The notes beneath the pieces were generated by a model, which had not been told where the DNA came from, did not search any database, and was given only the letters and a program-made list of their open reading frames with translations. 64,000 nucleotides of DNA. Source: Plantago ovata. Taxonomy: Eukaryota > Streptophyta > Magnoliopsida > Lamiales > Plantaginaceae. Location: the NCBI GenBank assembly GCA_028274465.1, contig CM051458.1:86820085-86884084 (forward strand), read 5' to 3'. The first letter of the stretch is position 1. Each line of letters starts with the position of its first letter. Below are positions 10,917 to 22,700 of the stretch, in pieces. The position numbers and the translations under genes are program-made.

Positions 10917-11195
10917 TTTTTTTTTTTTTAAATGGCTAAAATATTTCATTAATAAAAGAGCATAAGTGATGCTCGGAGAAAATACAAATAAAACAACGGG
11001 TAAGAGCCTCGTAGAACCACCAACATGCTACACACACGCCTGGTTAGTAAAACTATTGTACACCTTAACCAAGTCCCTAATACAAGAGGAAGTAACAAAA
11101 CATAGACACCTCAGATCCACAATTGATTACGTATCCAAACACAAAACCGGTTCCAACAACCACGCCTCCACATTATGCTAGGACTTGAGCTTTCC
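10917..11195 (-). mobile_element. LINE 3' UTR fragment
   Basis: A T-run (10918-10931, a poly-A tail on the minus strand) is followed by AAATGGCTAAAATATTTCATTAATAAAAGAGCATAAG, a pattern repeated near 55290-55335 next to another T-run. The remainder has no frame. Probably a 5'-truncated LINE tail inserted in the minus orientation. Confidence 0.5.
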
Positions 11196-11870
11196 TTTTC
11201 CTTTAACTCAAGACCAACATAAGAGTTTATTTTTTATTTGTGTGTATGGATTCAATAAAATTTCACCGGTTTGATCCTGTTCCGACTTTTGTTTTGGGTA
11301 ACCGGCTCAACATTCGATTCCAATTCAGGTTTATACATGTGAAATATTGTGCCATAGGACTTAAGAAATAAATGCAGATATGCTAGCGCGAGAGTATTAT
11401 TTATTAAACAATACCATTGCTAGGAGTCATTGCCATTGGTACCCGACTAGACTTTGGGCAATCATGTGCAGACAGTGCAATCGCCCGAGACAGGAAAAAC
11501 TGAAAATGTGCTGCCGTGGTGGCATCCACTTCGGGTCGTATGAAATCTAGATCTGTAAACACTGTATTAGTACTAAACTTCAAATGATGATAGTAATTAT
11601 TAAAAGTTCTAATGAGCCTTGCTGTAGGAGTATAATTGATAAATTACAACCAGTAATATAATATTGTTGTTGTTATGTAAATGGGATCTTCACATGTTGA
11701 TTACATTGACATTTTGACAGATATAAACGTTAGTTTAATAATCCATGCCAACCTGGAGAACGTACTAAACAAAATTAATTCCGTTGATTCTGCTGCTCCA
11801 TTGAAATTTGATAATTAAATTAAAGATTGATTGGAAACTTCGATTTGAATGTTCACACTTCACCCTTTCC
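11196..11870. other. Spacer with an NLR-upstream-like block
   Basis: No gene seen. Near 11735-11765 is TAATCCATGCCAACCTGGA, which also occurs upstream of the large NLR (25938-25957) and right of the gypsy element (29704-29722). This may be the relic of a duplicated NLR promoter region. Confidence 0.45.
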
Positions 11871-12734
11871 GGGAAGAATTGCATATTTGATCCCCTAACT
11901 AGACCTCCCACGCGAAACTAGTTTCAAGTGATCTTGGAAAATGCAAATTTGGTCCCTTTGACGTATAAAGTTCTATATTTATATGTATTTGCATACGTGG
12001 CATATGAGATGGACAAAAAATAAATAAAAAACAAAAAAGTAATAAAAACAATTAAAATTAAAAAAAAAACAAATTATACTCCAGCCATCCGTCCGGCCAT
12101 GGACGGAGCTATGGCGGACCTTTACAGCTCCGCCATTCAAGCTCCAGATCGGAGCTTTTAAAAGCTCCATGGTCGGAGCTTTTAAACCCCATGGCAGAGT
12201 TGTAAAAGCTCCGCCATGGAAGCTCCATGTTCGGAGCTTTTTTAAGCTCCGGTCTGGAGCTTTAAAAGCTCCATGATCGGAGCTTTAAAAAGCTTCGATC
12301 TGGAGCTTTAAAAGCTCCATGGTTGGAGCTTTTAAACCCCATGGCAGAGCTGTAAAAGCTCCGCCATGGGAGCTCCATGATCGGAGCTTTTTTAAGCTCC
12401 GGTCTGGAGGTTTTAAAGCTCCATGACCGGGGCTTTAAAAGGCTACGATCTGGAGCTTTAAAAGCTCCATGGTCGGAGCTTTGATATCCGCCCGCCAAGT
12501 CGGAAGAACTCCGTTCTGATTTTGTTTTTTATTTTTTATTTTTTGCTTTTTTTATTTTTACTTTTTTAATATTATTATCCATGTCACCAACCTAATTCCC
12601 TCTAATTCGTCCTAATAATTCATTATAATTCGCGTATTGGAGTGTGGAGGGACCGTATTCGCATTTTTTGAAATCACTTGGGACCAGTTTCGCATGGAAT
12701 GTCTAGTTAGGGGACCAAAAATACAATTTTTCCC
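11871..12734. mobile_element. Palindrome-array element G
   Basis: Clear terminal inverted repeats of about 90 bp: the left starts GGGAAGAATTGCATATTTG and shares CCCCTAACTAGAC, GCGAAACT and CAAGTGAT with the inverted right end. The core (12078-12515) is the largest palindrome array in the window, with AGCTCCATGATCGGAGCT and AGCTCCGGTCTGGAGCT units. It has a higher-order repeat: the segment starting TTTAAACCCCATGGCAGAG at 12181 recurs at 12331, a 150-bp period over two copies. There is no protein-coding frame beyond array translation. Confidence 0.8.
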
Positions 12735-12956
12735 CTTCCTATGGGTCTCTTCGATCATGAGTAGGCTTATCGTGTACTCCCCTTCACTGTACAGAGTGCA
12801 CTCCACTGTGGGGCCATATGAACAGTGAGACTGTGAGAGGAGGTACACTAGCCCCGTTCCCATGATCGAACGGTGGAGATTCGTGCTACGTGCGGCACTA
12901 GACATCTCCCGTTGCTTCATTGAAGGATGAAGAAATGATGACTACTAGTAAAGATT

Positions 12957-13051
12957 TTTCTTTTTTGAAAACTAAATATTATATTACTCAAAAGGAGTCA
13001 AGATTACAAGGATTTACAAAACACCATTAGGCAGATACGAGCCTAGGGAAG
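12957..13051 (-). mobile_element. Tiny LINE tail with target-site duplication
   Basis: A 95-bp minus-strand LINE tail (T-run then AAAACTAAATATTATATTACTC) is flanked by the perfect 14-bp direct repeat TACTAGTAAAGATT (12943-12956 and 13052-13065), as expected from target-primed insertion of an extremely 5'-truncated copy. Confidence 0.75.
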
Positions 13052-13052
13052 T

Positions 13053-13136
13053 ACTAGTAAAGATTGAATGAGTTAACTGTTGTCTCAACATAATTACTAG
13101 TAAAGATTGAATGAGTTAACTGTTGTCTCAACATAA
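13053..13136. repeat. 42-bp tandem duplication, two copies
   Basis: The segment from ACTAGTAAAGATTGAATGAG is repeated almost exactly at 13053-13094 and 13095-13136. It begins in the right-hand target duplication of the adjacent LINE tail, so it arose after that insertion or with it. Confidence 0.85.
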
Positions 13137-13699
13137 TCTTCTGCACTTATATGTTATTTAATTTTATCTTCATTCACATGATTTTATTAATTCCACGTTT
13201 TTTAATTTGTTATGTTGATCTCAATTAATCAGGTTGTGAGAAGCCTAAGGTACCTTGGAGGATTATGATGAATATAAATAGGGTCCATATCTTTTTAGGG
13301 TATCGATAGCGTATCTAATAACAGATTAGTACCCATTAGACAAACAATAACATTTTAGGGTCGAATTTGACCATGGTGGCGCTCTAAGCACTGTTCCAAA
13401 ATCAGATTTTTGGACAGCCAAACAACATAAGCCTTAGGACTAAAATGTAATTGAAATGTATTCATAAAAAACAGTAAAAAAAATTACCAACCCCCTTTAC
13501 ACAGCCAGTTCGTGGTAGTTCGGGTGGGACTAAAATGTAATTGAAATGTATTTATTTTAAAATTGAATTTTTTTGTGAATTTGAAAAACTAGCCGTTGGA
13601 GTACTAAAATGTAATTGTTTTAATTAAAAATGTAGCCGTTGGAGTACTAAAATGTAATTGTTTTTTTTGTAAAACTAGCCGTTGGATTACATATACAAC

Positions 13700-13707
13700 T
13701 CTATAAA
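13700..13707 (+). promoter_or_regulatory. TATA box of the captured mini-gene
   Basis: CTATAAAAACC precedes a C/A-rich leader and the ATG at 13776. The same box occurs inverted in the right arm. It suggests that a promoter was captured together with the ORF. Confidence 0.4.
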
Positions 13708-13775
13708 AACCCTATGCAAGCATTACATATCCTACCCAACTATCTACAAACTATTTTCACTACACTACTACACTT

Positions 13776-13973
13776 ATGGGTTCTACTCCCGAGCGTGGGT
13801 ATTGGAGAGGTCGTCCGTTATGCCGTCACGAAGGTTGTCGCAAGCGCACCGCTGTTATTGTTTCCCCGTGTGGAAGGTTGTATTGGAATTGTGGAAGCCA
13901 TGGATTCTCCCATTGGGACGAAGATTTGGTGACTTTATGTAGTAAGGTCTATTTTGGATATTTGGTGACTTGA
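13776..13973 (+). CDS. Captured GRF-like zinc-finger mini-ORF in element H
   Basis: A 65-residue frame starting MGSTPERGYWRGRPLC contains C..H..C at residues 16-21, then GRLYWNC and HGFSHWDED. This fits the C-x-C/H...GR.F..C...F.W.D pattern of GRF-type zinc fingers, known in topoisomerase III, NEIL3, APE2 and many plant transposon proteins. A TATAAAAA box lies about 70 bp upstream (near 13702). The start is repeated in inverted form on the minus strand (ATG near 14076), but that copy diverges after the first half of the finger, where the spacer begins. The tail after WDED looks non-conserved. It is probably a captured host or transposon fragment; expression is unproven. Confidence 0.45.
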   Translation: MGSTPERGYWRGRPLCRHEGCRKRTAVIVSPCGRLYWNCGSHGFSHWDEDLVTLCSKVYFGYLVT

Positions 13974-14649
13974 ATTTAGTAGATGACAATAACAGCGGTG
14001 CGCTTGCGACAACCTTCGTGACGGCATAACGGACGACCTCTCCAATACCCACGCTCGGGAGTAGAACCCATAAGTGTAGTAGTGTAGTGAAAATAGTTTG
14101 TAGATAGTTGGGTAGGATATGTAATGCTTGCTTAGGGTTTTTATAGAGTTGTATATGTAATCCAACGGCTAGTTTTACAAAAAAAACAATTACATTTTAG
14201 TACTCCAACGGCTACATTTTTAATTAAAACAATTACATTTTAGTACTCCAACGGCTAGTTTTTCAAATTCACCAAAAAATTCAATTTTAAAATAAATACA
14301 TTTCAATTACATTTTAGTCCCACCCGAACTACCACGAACTGGCTGTGTAAAGGGGGTTGGTAATTTTTTTTTACTGTTTTTTATGAATACATTTCAATTA
14401 CATTTTAGTCCTAAGGTAAAAAGGAATTTTTGTCCGCTTACTGTAGCTAAGGCCGCGTTTGTTTGGCCATCAAAATCTCGGTGGCAAAGATGTAATTATC
14501 AAGCAGTCAACCCAAAAAACCCAAAAAGAGTACTAAAATGTTATTGTTGATCTAAGTGGTACTAATCTGTTATTATGTGTCACAAGGATACCCTTCCATG
14601 ATAATTTCTCATATAAATATATGTATACTAGCACTTTTGCTTCGTGACT

Positions 14650-15245
14650 TACTATTTTTTTTTTTAAATCAAAATGCTTCATAAATAAAACTACTTAAAG
14701 CTTACAAACATTGTTCCTAATACTTCTAATAAAAGTCTTATTACCCTAATCTATTACATTTTTAATCGATTGTGGCCAACAATCCCACACAAAACAAAAG
14801 CATTGATTAACATCTTCATTCCCAAGTCTTTGTGGATCACCAACAGTTAGCTTGTTTGCTCCTTTTGCGATTGTATCAGCTACCAGTTGCATTCTCTATA
14901 AACAAATTGGATTTTGACTTCTTCCATTTCTTCCATTCTTTTGACTGCTTCCTTCATCAAAATTTGTTGGATTGGTGTTGAAATCTCTGGACTGCACAAA
15001 CAATATATGAGGACTTTTGAATCAGTTTGTATAACCACATTTTTTTAGTGCACATATTTATGCCAATCTTTAGGCCATAAAATTCTGCAGTGTTGTGATC
15101 AGTTCTTCCCACGAAAATTGTAGCAGCTTTAACAAATTTTCCATGCCCATCTCTTATGATGCATCCAACTCCTGCTTGTCCAGGTTCTTGTGAGACATAA
15201 CCATCTATATTAACACAGTGAAATTCGGTAGGTGGTGGATTCCAT
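14650..15245 (-). mobile_element. LINE 3' fragment with RNase H domain
   Basis: Read on the minus strand, 15240 to about 15060 encodes FHCVNIDGYVSQEPGQAGVG, then IIRDGHGKFVKAA and HNTAEFYGLKIGI. These are the RNase H (RVT_3) motifs with catalytic D, E and D-like positions found at the end of some plant LINE ORF2s. Stops then accumulate, and the piece ends in a T-run (poly-A on the minus strand) near 14650-14662. It is a degraded, 5'-truncated copy. Confidence 0.75.
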
Positions 15246-15549
15246 TTACATGGAATTTTACCAAACTTACTTTACTTTTGAAAGCTAAGGTAACAAGTTT
15301 TTTCAATGTCAAATTTGGAACTTTGAAACAAACTTCATCAATTTGAGTGATGTATGTTGCCAAGACAAAATGAGTAAAAAAGGAAGTAAAAGTACATACA
15401 CCACAATAACAATTTAAATTTTGACGGATAAATAAGTATTGAAACATGACAACAAACAGGTTTACAAGTTTACGATTCTTCTCAATTCAACAACCATTAG
15501 ACTAGAACAATGACAAAAACACAAACAAACTTAATAACGAATCCAAAAT
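15246..15549. other. Spacer beside LINE and copia pieces
   Basis: AT-rich with no recognised coding or element ends. It may be diverged LINE sequence continuing from the RNase H fragment. Confidence 0.3.
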
Positions 15550-16466
<917 letters not shown>

Positions 16467-17936
16467 CACTACAAGAAATCCATGAAATAGCCACCAACCG
16501 TAGCGACGGTTACTATTCGTGGGTAAAATAGACACGAATCGCTATTTTAGCCACGGATAGGAACGAACTGAGACTAGACGCTCAATTCGTGCCTTTCCAG
16601 GCCCGAGTTCGCGAACTGTAGCTACGGATAGATTTTATCCGTGTATACATTTGTCACGGATAAAATATTTGTGTTTAATAAGTTGACCGTTTGAAAAAAA
16701 TTAAAAAAATAAAAATTAAAATAAAATTGTAGCCACGGATAGGATGTATCAGTGGCTACGTTGAAGTATAAGAGCCCCGACCGGGTCTCTTCTTCTCCAC
16801 ACAACTCCCATTTCCCCCAAACCATTAAAACCCGAACGTCCCATTTGAACCTTTCCTCCTCAAGATCCCAACACCACGCCGAACCGGAGCCACCACGTCG
16901 GAGCCACCACCACCACTACGATTCAAATTGGTAAGTCATTCTTCTAGTCCCACATTCTCTTCTTTTCCACTTTTTTTTATTTTTAATTTTGATTCTTGTC
17001 TTCGTACGTAGCGCAACCACCGCGCCACCACCTCACCACTCTTTCTCCCTAGTTGGTTAGTAATTTTCTAAACCCTAGTTTTTTTTTTAAAATAATTTTC
17101 AGTTTAGTTTAGATAGATTTATCATAATTTATTTTAAGTACTTTAAAATCTGGAACTTAATTTTTATTTAATTTATGTTGATTAAAATTAATTTTTATTT
17201 TAATTTTAGTTAAGTTCCACTTTAGTTAAAAAAAATGTATGATAAATTTTAAGTTATGGACTTAGATTAAATTTCTGTTAATTATAGTTTAGTAATTTTT
17301 TCATAATTTTTAGATATTCTGTTTAATTTTGAATAAGCTTGTTAATTCTGAATTATGAAAATTCAATCTAGATCTAAATTTTAGTTAATTTATGTTGATT
17401 TAAATTATTTTTTATTATTACTTTTAGTTAATTTCCATTTTATTTAAATTAATGTATGGATATTCTGTTAGTTAAGAGAACTATATTATGTTAATTATAT
17501 GTTATTTAGAGTATTAATCATTTATTTAATTTTTTTTATTATTTAGTTAATTTAACTATTATTTATTTAAATTTCTTAATTAATTAATGAACGAATAGGT
17601 GTTATGATGACAAACTCAAATTATAAACATCTCTTCATGTTCGTGGTTCCGAGCATTTATTATATATGAAGACAGAGCTAAAGTCATCGTAATAAAAGCT
17701 CGGTTCAATGAACACGTGACATTCACAAAATATATAATTTGAGTGCCGACTGAACACCAAATTTATGTATAAGAAAATTTAAAGTATTTTTATAGTCATA
17801 GTTTAATTTTGTTAAATTTTATTAATTTTAGTTTATTTTTGGTTAATTCAAACTTAATTTACCATTTTGGTTAGTAAAGCGTGATGATGATAAAGTGATG
17901 ATTGGTTTCGACCAGTTGGTAAGACTTTTCTTACTA

Positions 17937-18210
17937 ACTAATAGTATATGTTTACTATCGATCAGTAAGCGTTACATTGGTTAGTCCCCATTGAAAAGTC
18001 TCCCCGATATTTAATCGAACTGGTTGTCTTTATCTGAACATACAAGAAGAAATTTTAGTGTGATGATGCTATATGTATATCAGTATTTATGTGTTGGTTT
18101 AGGCTTTCTTTGGGTGAGAACTAATAGTATTCGTTTACTGTCGATCAGTAAGCGTTTTATTGGTTTTCACCCATTGATAAGTCTCATTGACATTTCATTT
18201 AATCGAACTG
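17937..18210. repeat. Internal direct repeat of the CACTA element
   Basis: Two segments (17937-18023 and 18119-18210) share CTAATAGTAT, GTTTACT.TCGATCAGTAAGCGTT, CCATTGA.AAGTCTC and TTTAATCGAACTG. The spacing is about 182 bp. It lies in presumed intronic or UTR sequence. Confidence 0.7.
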
Positions 18211-18510
18211 TATGTACGTACACTGAACACATTATAGGACTTACATATATTGATAAAGACTTTCTTCAATTTAATTATATTTTCAATAAACTACTTGACA
18301 ATATAAGAGTAACAAGGCCTTGTGTTGTGAATGATGGTAGTAGGCTGGTACCGTGACAGTAGCATATGTTATAAATGCCTCTGTCACTGCATCTCTGCCT
18401 ATTTCAATCATGCTCTATCATTTGGCCTATTAATAAATGGACTTTATTTGATGGTATGCATAGAGTAAACAGTACGAACTTCCTTAGTTCCTAGGCCACA
18501 CCTACACTTA

Positions 18511-18640
18511 CCAATGAGGTCTAGCTCAATTGGTTAGACTGAGGTGTCATGACTCTAGAGGTCATAGGTTCAATTCTCGCCATGTGCGTGATTATTTATA
18601 GTTTATTACTAGATTTGTAATGTTACTTATTAAAAAAAAA
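18511..18640 (+). mobile_element. tRNA-derived SINE with 17-bp target-site duplication
   Basis: The 130-bp unit has an A-box-like TAGCTCAATTGGTTAGA and a B-box-like GGTTCAATTCTCGCC at tRNA spacing, then a short non-tRNA part and a short A tail. It is flanked by GGCCACACCTACACTTA (18494-18510) and GGTCACGCCTACACTTA (18641-18657), a 17-bp target duplication with two differences. This shows retroposition and argues against a functional tRNA gene. Confidence 0.85.
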
Positions 18641-18767
18641 GGTCACGCCTACACTTAAATTACAATTGATTGTACTCGGGGTCTCGTAACCAAGGGAGTT
18701 TGTACTGCGGTAATCATGTAAACCATATATTATAGTTGTGGTCATGTACATGCATAAAAAATACAAA

Positions 18768-18835
18768 CACACTGGCCTTCAGATACACCATCACTTCCAT
18801 TACTAGCTAGTGTCGGTGTGTCAGAAGGTCAGTGT
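18768..18835. repeat. Imperfect hairpin inside the CACTA element
   Basis: CACACTGGCCTTCAGATACACC (22 bases) pairs with the inverted arm ending GGTCAGTGTG, around a loop of about 24 bases. A flanking direct repeat GGTAATCATGTAAACC occurs at 18708 and 18847. Confidence 0.6.
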
Positions 18836-19702
18836 GCTTGTACTTCGGTAATCATGTAAACCGGTCTTCAGAAGTAAATTGATAATTTAGACTTGATTTA
18901 TTCCTTACTATTTATTATTGTTTTCAACTTATATTTTTTACATATAGATCTAATGAACAACGGTCACCAGGACGACGTGGCACTCCCGCCTTGGTTTCCG
19001 GGCCAGACACACAACGGCCTGGAGGTGTTGCATTTTTATGGCACAAAGTAAGTTCTTTTATATTGGTATAGTTTTCGTGTGCTTATATATATACTTGTAT
19101 ATAGTGGTTTAACTTCTGAAACGAAACTGTGTATGACAGGTTCGTACCGGCGTCTGCTAGAGACATGCTAAGCACGATAATACACAGCCATTCGTTGGCG
19201 GCTCCAGGACGTCCAGGACGTCCGAATGGCGGCCATAGGTGGGGTGCGATTCCCTTGTCCGTGAGGCGGGGCTATTTCGAGGAGCTGAAGGTATTTTACT
19301 TACTACCGTTGTAGTTTATATTACGTCCGCATTCAAAATGGGTAGGCGGCGCCCACTACTATTTTCTTGATGGTACGTCCGCATTCAATATGGGTAGGCG
19401 GCGCGCACTACCTTGTTTGTTTGCCTTATCTGAACTGAAAGTAACTGAGTTACATTAATGTATTGCAGAAGCACTATTGGGTGTGGACTTGCCATCTCTA
19501 ACTTTTTCTGGGCCGCCTCGTAAGCTAGCTCTTATAAACATCGTGTCACCTAAAAACAGTAAATTACTTTTACTCGAACCGCCATAGTTACAACAAATGA
19601 TACTCGAATTGTCCACATTAATCAAAGTCCAAGAATAAATGTACACGAGAACAATAAGCTTATATTAGTGAGGATAAAACAGAGATCAGTAAATACTACA
19701 GT

Positions 19703-22700
19703 TTACTTGTTTAATTCTGTAGATGTGGGATATATATGAACCTGAAGGGACTTATTTCCTTTCTCCTCTTGTTCTTCCTGAATCTCCTTGGCCGAGTTTG
19801 CAGCAGATGGGTGGCACCACAGCACCTCAATCCTCTCTAAGGTAATAATATCTCCCAAGTCGAAAGGGATCTCCTCAAGCTGCTTGCACCTCTCCAAAAC
19901 CAGTTTCTTAAGCTGTGGAAAATTTTCTTCTGAAGCTTCCCATTTTTTAATATTCAGCTTCTCTAACTTGAGGACTTTGAGGTTGGGGAACTCATCTTTG
20001 GCTGTATCCCAGTATTCGCCCTGAACTGCATTGGAGCATAATTTGAGAATCTCTACATTCTGAAAGGCTGAAATTTGATTCCACTCGAGACGGAAGGTTG
20101 AGATGCTTAGCTTTTTCAAGTTGGGAGGAAGCTTAAATTTGCCTGAGAGTTTCACCTCACTGTAGTATGACATCTTAAGCGACTTGAGCTTATCGAGAGA
20201 CTCCAGGTCAGGAAATTGGTATATGTTTCCGTACAAAGAATTATACTTTTGTTCAGTGAAGACACATCTTAACTTCTGAAGATTTGGCACTCTTCTAATC
20301 AGCTTATGCTCTTCCCCAAGAATGATAGTAGGCGTAGAAAGAGTTGACAAATTCTCCATCCCCGGAGAATTCTTAGGTGCCTCTCTGAACTCCGCACGTG
20401 GATTAATATGCAAGTGTTTCAACTTAACCATTTCCCAGATTGTCTCTGGCATAACCATTTCACCTCTTAGTCCTCTGATGATCAATGCCTCCAAGTTCCG
20501 AAGGTTTGATATTGATGATGGGATATTGTTGCAAGAAGTAGTGATCGACATGTAGCGCAAATAAACAAGCCTTGTCAAGTCATTATAAAGATCATCATCA
20601 ATAGTTGTGCTCTCAGAATGCAAGACCCTCAACAACTTCAAGATAGAAAACACTGACTTGGTAGCCTCCGTCGACAGAGGGAGACTCTTATTCACGTTAA
20701 AGAACAAAAATGTGCGCAAAGGAGGAGTAATTGATACCATTGGGAGATAATCATATGTGATGAGATGACTTGAAGAAGATTTCGCACCATCTCCATTACT
20801 TCTCAGAAATATGCTCAGTCGTCGTTGATACATTATTGGATCAGTTAAGACACCATATGCATTCACTTGGTGCATAAAGTTTTCTTCCTTAGCTTTTGCC
20901 AAGCACATATCGCGCAACAGATCATGGACAAGGCAAGATTTCACTCTTTCATCAGACCTTTTGGCAACCATAACAAGGCTTCTATTGATAAGATCTGTCA
21001 GATATGTCTCTGCTTGATGCTCGGAGCTCACAAGCCCTTCAGCAATCCATAACCATATTAACTTATCCGTTTGAATTTCCTTGTCCTCTGGAAATGCTCC
21101 TAGATAAAGAAACAATGGCTTCAATCTATCAGGCAAATATTTGTAACTCAGATCTAGTGCTGCCGTCCATTGTTTTGCAGGATCACCAGCAAGATACGAG
21201 TTCAAATTATCTGCCACTTGTTCCCAAAAGTCTCTCTGCTTGAACTGGGCAAGAAATCCAGCTACGACAACAACTGCAAGTGGCAATCCTCCACATTTTT
21301 TTGCAATCTTTTCTCCAACTTGACACAATTCCGGAGAGCATCTTATTCTTCCGTCACCATAGATCTTGTGCTCTAACAGATTCCAACTCTCTTCCTTAGT
21401 TAAAAGAGGAAGTTTAATAGGTTCACTGATACATTTGGCCCCCAATCCGACCTTTATATTTCGACTAGTCAGCACAACCCGGCCTCCTTCCCCCTTATCA
21501 GGAAAGGAATGCTGGAGGTACTGAAACACCTCTATCTCCCAAACGTCATCAACCACAATCAAATACCTCCTTCCGAACAACAGTTTGTGCACAATTACCG
21601 ACAACTCTAGTTCACTCTTTCTCCTGGTTAGATCATCAAGCTCCATTAAAGAACTTAAAATAGTAAGAAACAAATCTTTCTTGTTGTACTCTTGGGAGAC
21701 ACAGCACCATGCACGGACGTCAAAGTAACTCAAAGCCTCAGGATCTTCATAGACTTTCTTCGCAAGAGTAGTCTTTCCGAGTCCTGCCATGCCAATAATG
21801 GAGACGACATCTCGCTGTTTCACTTTACTTGCAAGTAGATGTGCCATAATTAGCTCCTTCTCTTTTTTGAAGCCCACCATCAAATCATCAGCTGTTGTAA
21901 CTGAGAAATGTGAGTCCTTTCCACTAAGATCCTTATGACTTCTCAGATCCTTACCATTAGATTTTTCAATGTTGATCTTCATATCTCTTTGAATTTCCTC
22001 GCAATGTTTTATAAGCTCAGAGATCCAAGGAGATTTGCACCAAACAGGACAAGCATCTATAGCAAATGAGTTGAGTAGATACTCTGCCACATATCCTGCA
22101 TCTGTCATACGTCTAAATAGACTGCGTGTATTACCAGCATCTTCATCTAAAGTGTGTTTCTCGATAAAAGATCTGAAATCAAGTAGGTTCTGGTGAATTG
22201 TTTGGAACTGATCCTTCCATGGCATGATCAGATCAGACTTACAATCCATCAACTCCATCCAGTCCTTAATAAGAAGATTCAAGAATCCCAGCTGATGAGT
22301 CCTTGAAGATTCTTTTCCTATACTGTTTAACACTACCAAAGAGATGATATGATCCACCTTTTCGATCAAACTCAAAAGTACAGAGCTTATACTTCCATTC
22401 GTTTGGTTGCAGAAACAGGAGTGGATGAAAGATCCTATGTTCCCCAGAAAAGCTTTGTACTCCTTGATAGCTGCTGATAGCTTGTTCTTGTTGGTACGGT
22501 GCAATTGCATGGGATGACCATGACTATCCAGCACACGGTTTAGGAACAAGAGCCCATGTTGAAGAACTTTGGATTGGCCCTTCGGCGAATCCTCAATCTG
22601 AGCATCTTTGACAGAGTTCACATATTCTGTCACAATACCATCAGTTGCAAGCTCACCAGTTGATTTAGCTAGTTGCAAAACTAAATCTTTGACTTTGAGG

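Larger units (their letters stand above)
13297..14594. mobile_element. Palindromic gene-capture element H
   Basis: Outer terminal repeats (AGGGTATC..AATAACAGATTAGTACC on the left and, inverted, at 14594) enclose a much larger inverted repeat: 13432-13860 against 13987-14417, about 430 bp per arm and nearly identical, with a 126-bp spacer. The left arm holds the family blocks GGCGCTCTAAGCA and CCAAACAACATAAG, linking it to elements A, F and G. Each arm contains the same promoter-like sequence and start of a small zinc-finger ORF, facing inward. The arm identity suggests recent formation or gene conversion. Read-through RNA would form a long hairpin. Confidence 0.8.
16467..19500 (+). mobile_element. 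CACTA (En/Spm-type) transposon, right end not found
   Basis: The left end starts CACTACAAGAAAT, the CACTA signature, followed by subterminal repeats of the TAGCCACGGATAG type at about 16535, 16619, 16655 and 16730 (some inverted). A transposon-protein-like fragment lies at 18955-19480: one exon reads DDVALPPWFPGQTHNGLEVL, the next FVPASARDMLSTI...RWGAIPLSVRRGYFEELK, spliced by GT-AG introns to KHYWVWT. That arrangement occurs in plant En/Spm-associated ORFs. No TGTAGTG terminus is visible to the right, so the end is degraded or lost near the NLR. It inserted into the copia tail. Confidence 0.65.

Noticed and set aside
12262-12498. ORF of repeated KAPDRSLLKPRSW-type units
   Set aside because: It is translation of the palindrome array in element G, with no independent sign of coding.
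18517-18586. Possible tRNA gene
   Set aside because: A- and B-box-like words are present, but the unit has an A tail and 17-bp target duplications, and the acceptor stem does not pair. It is a SINE.
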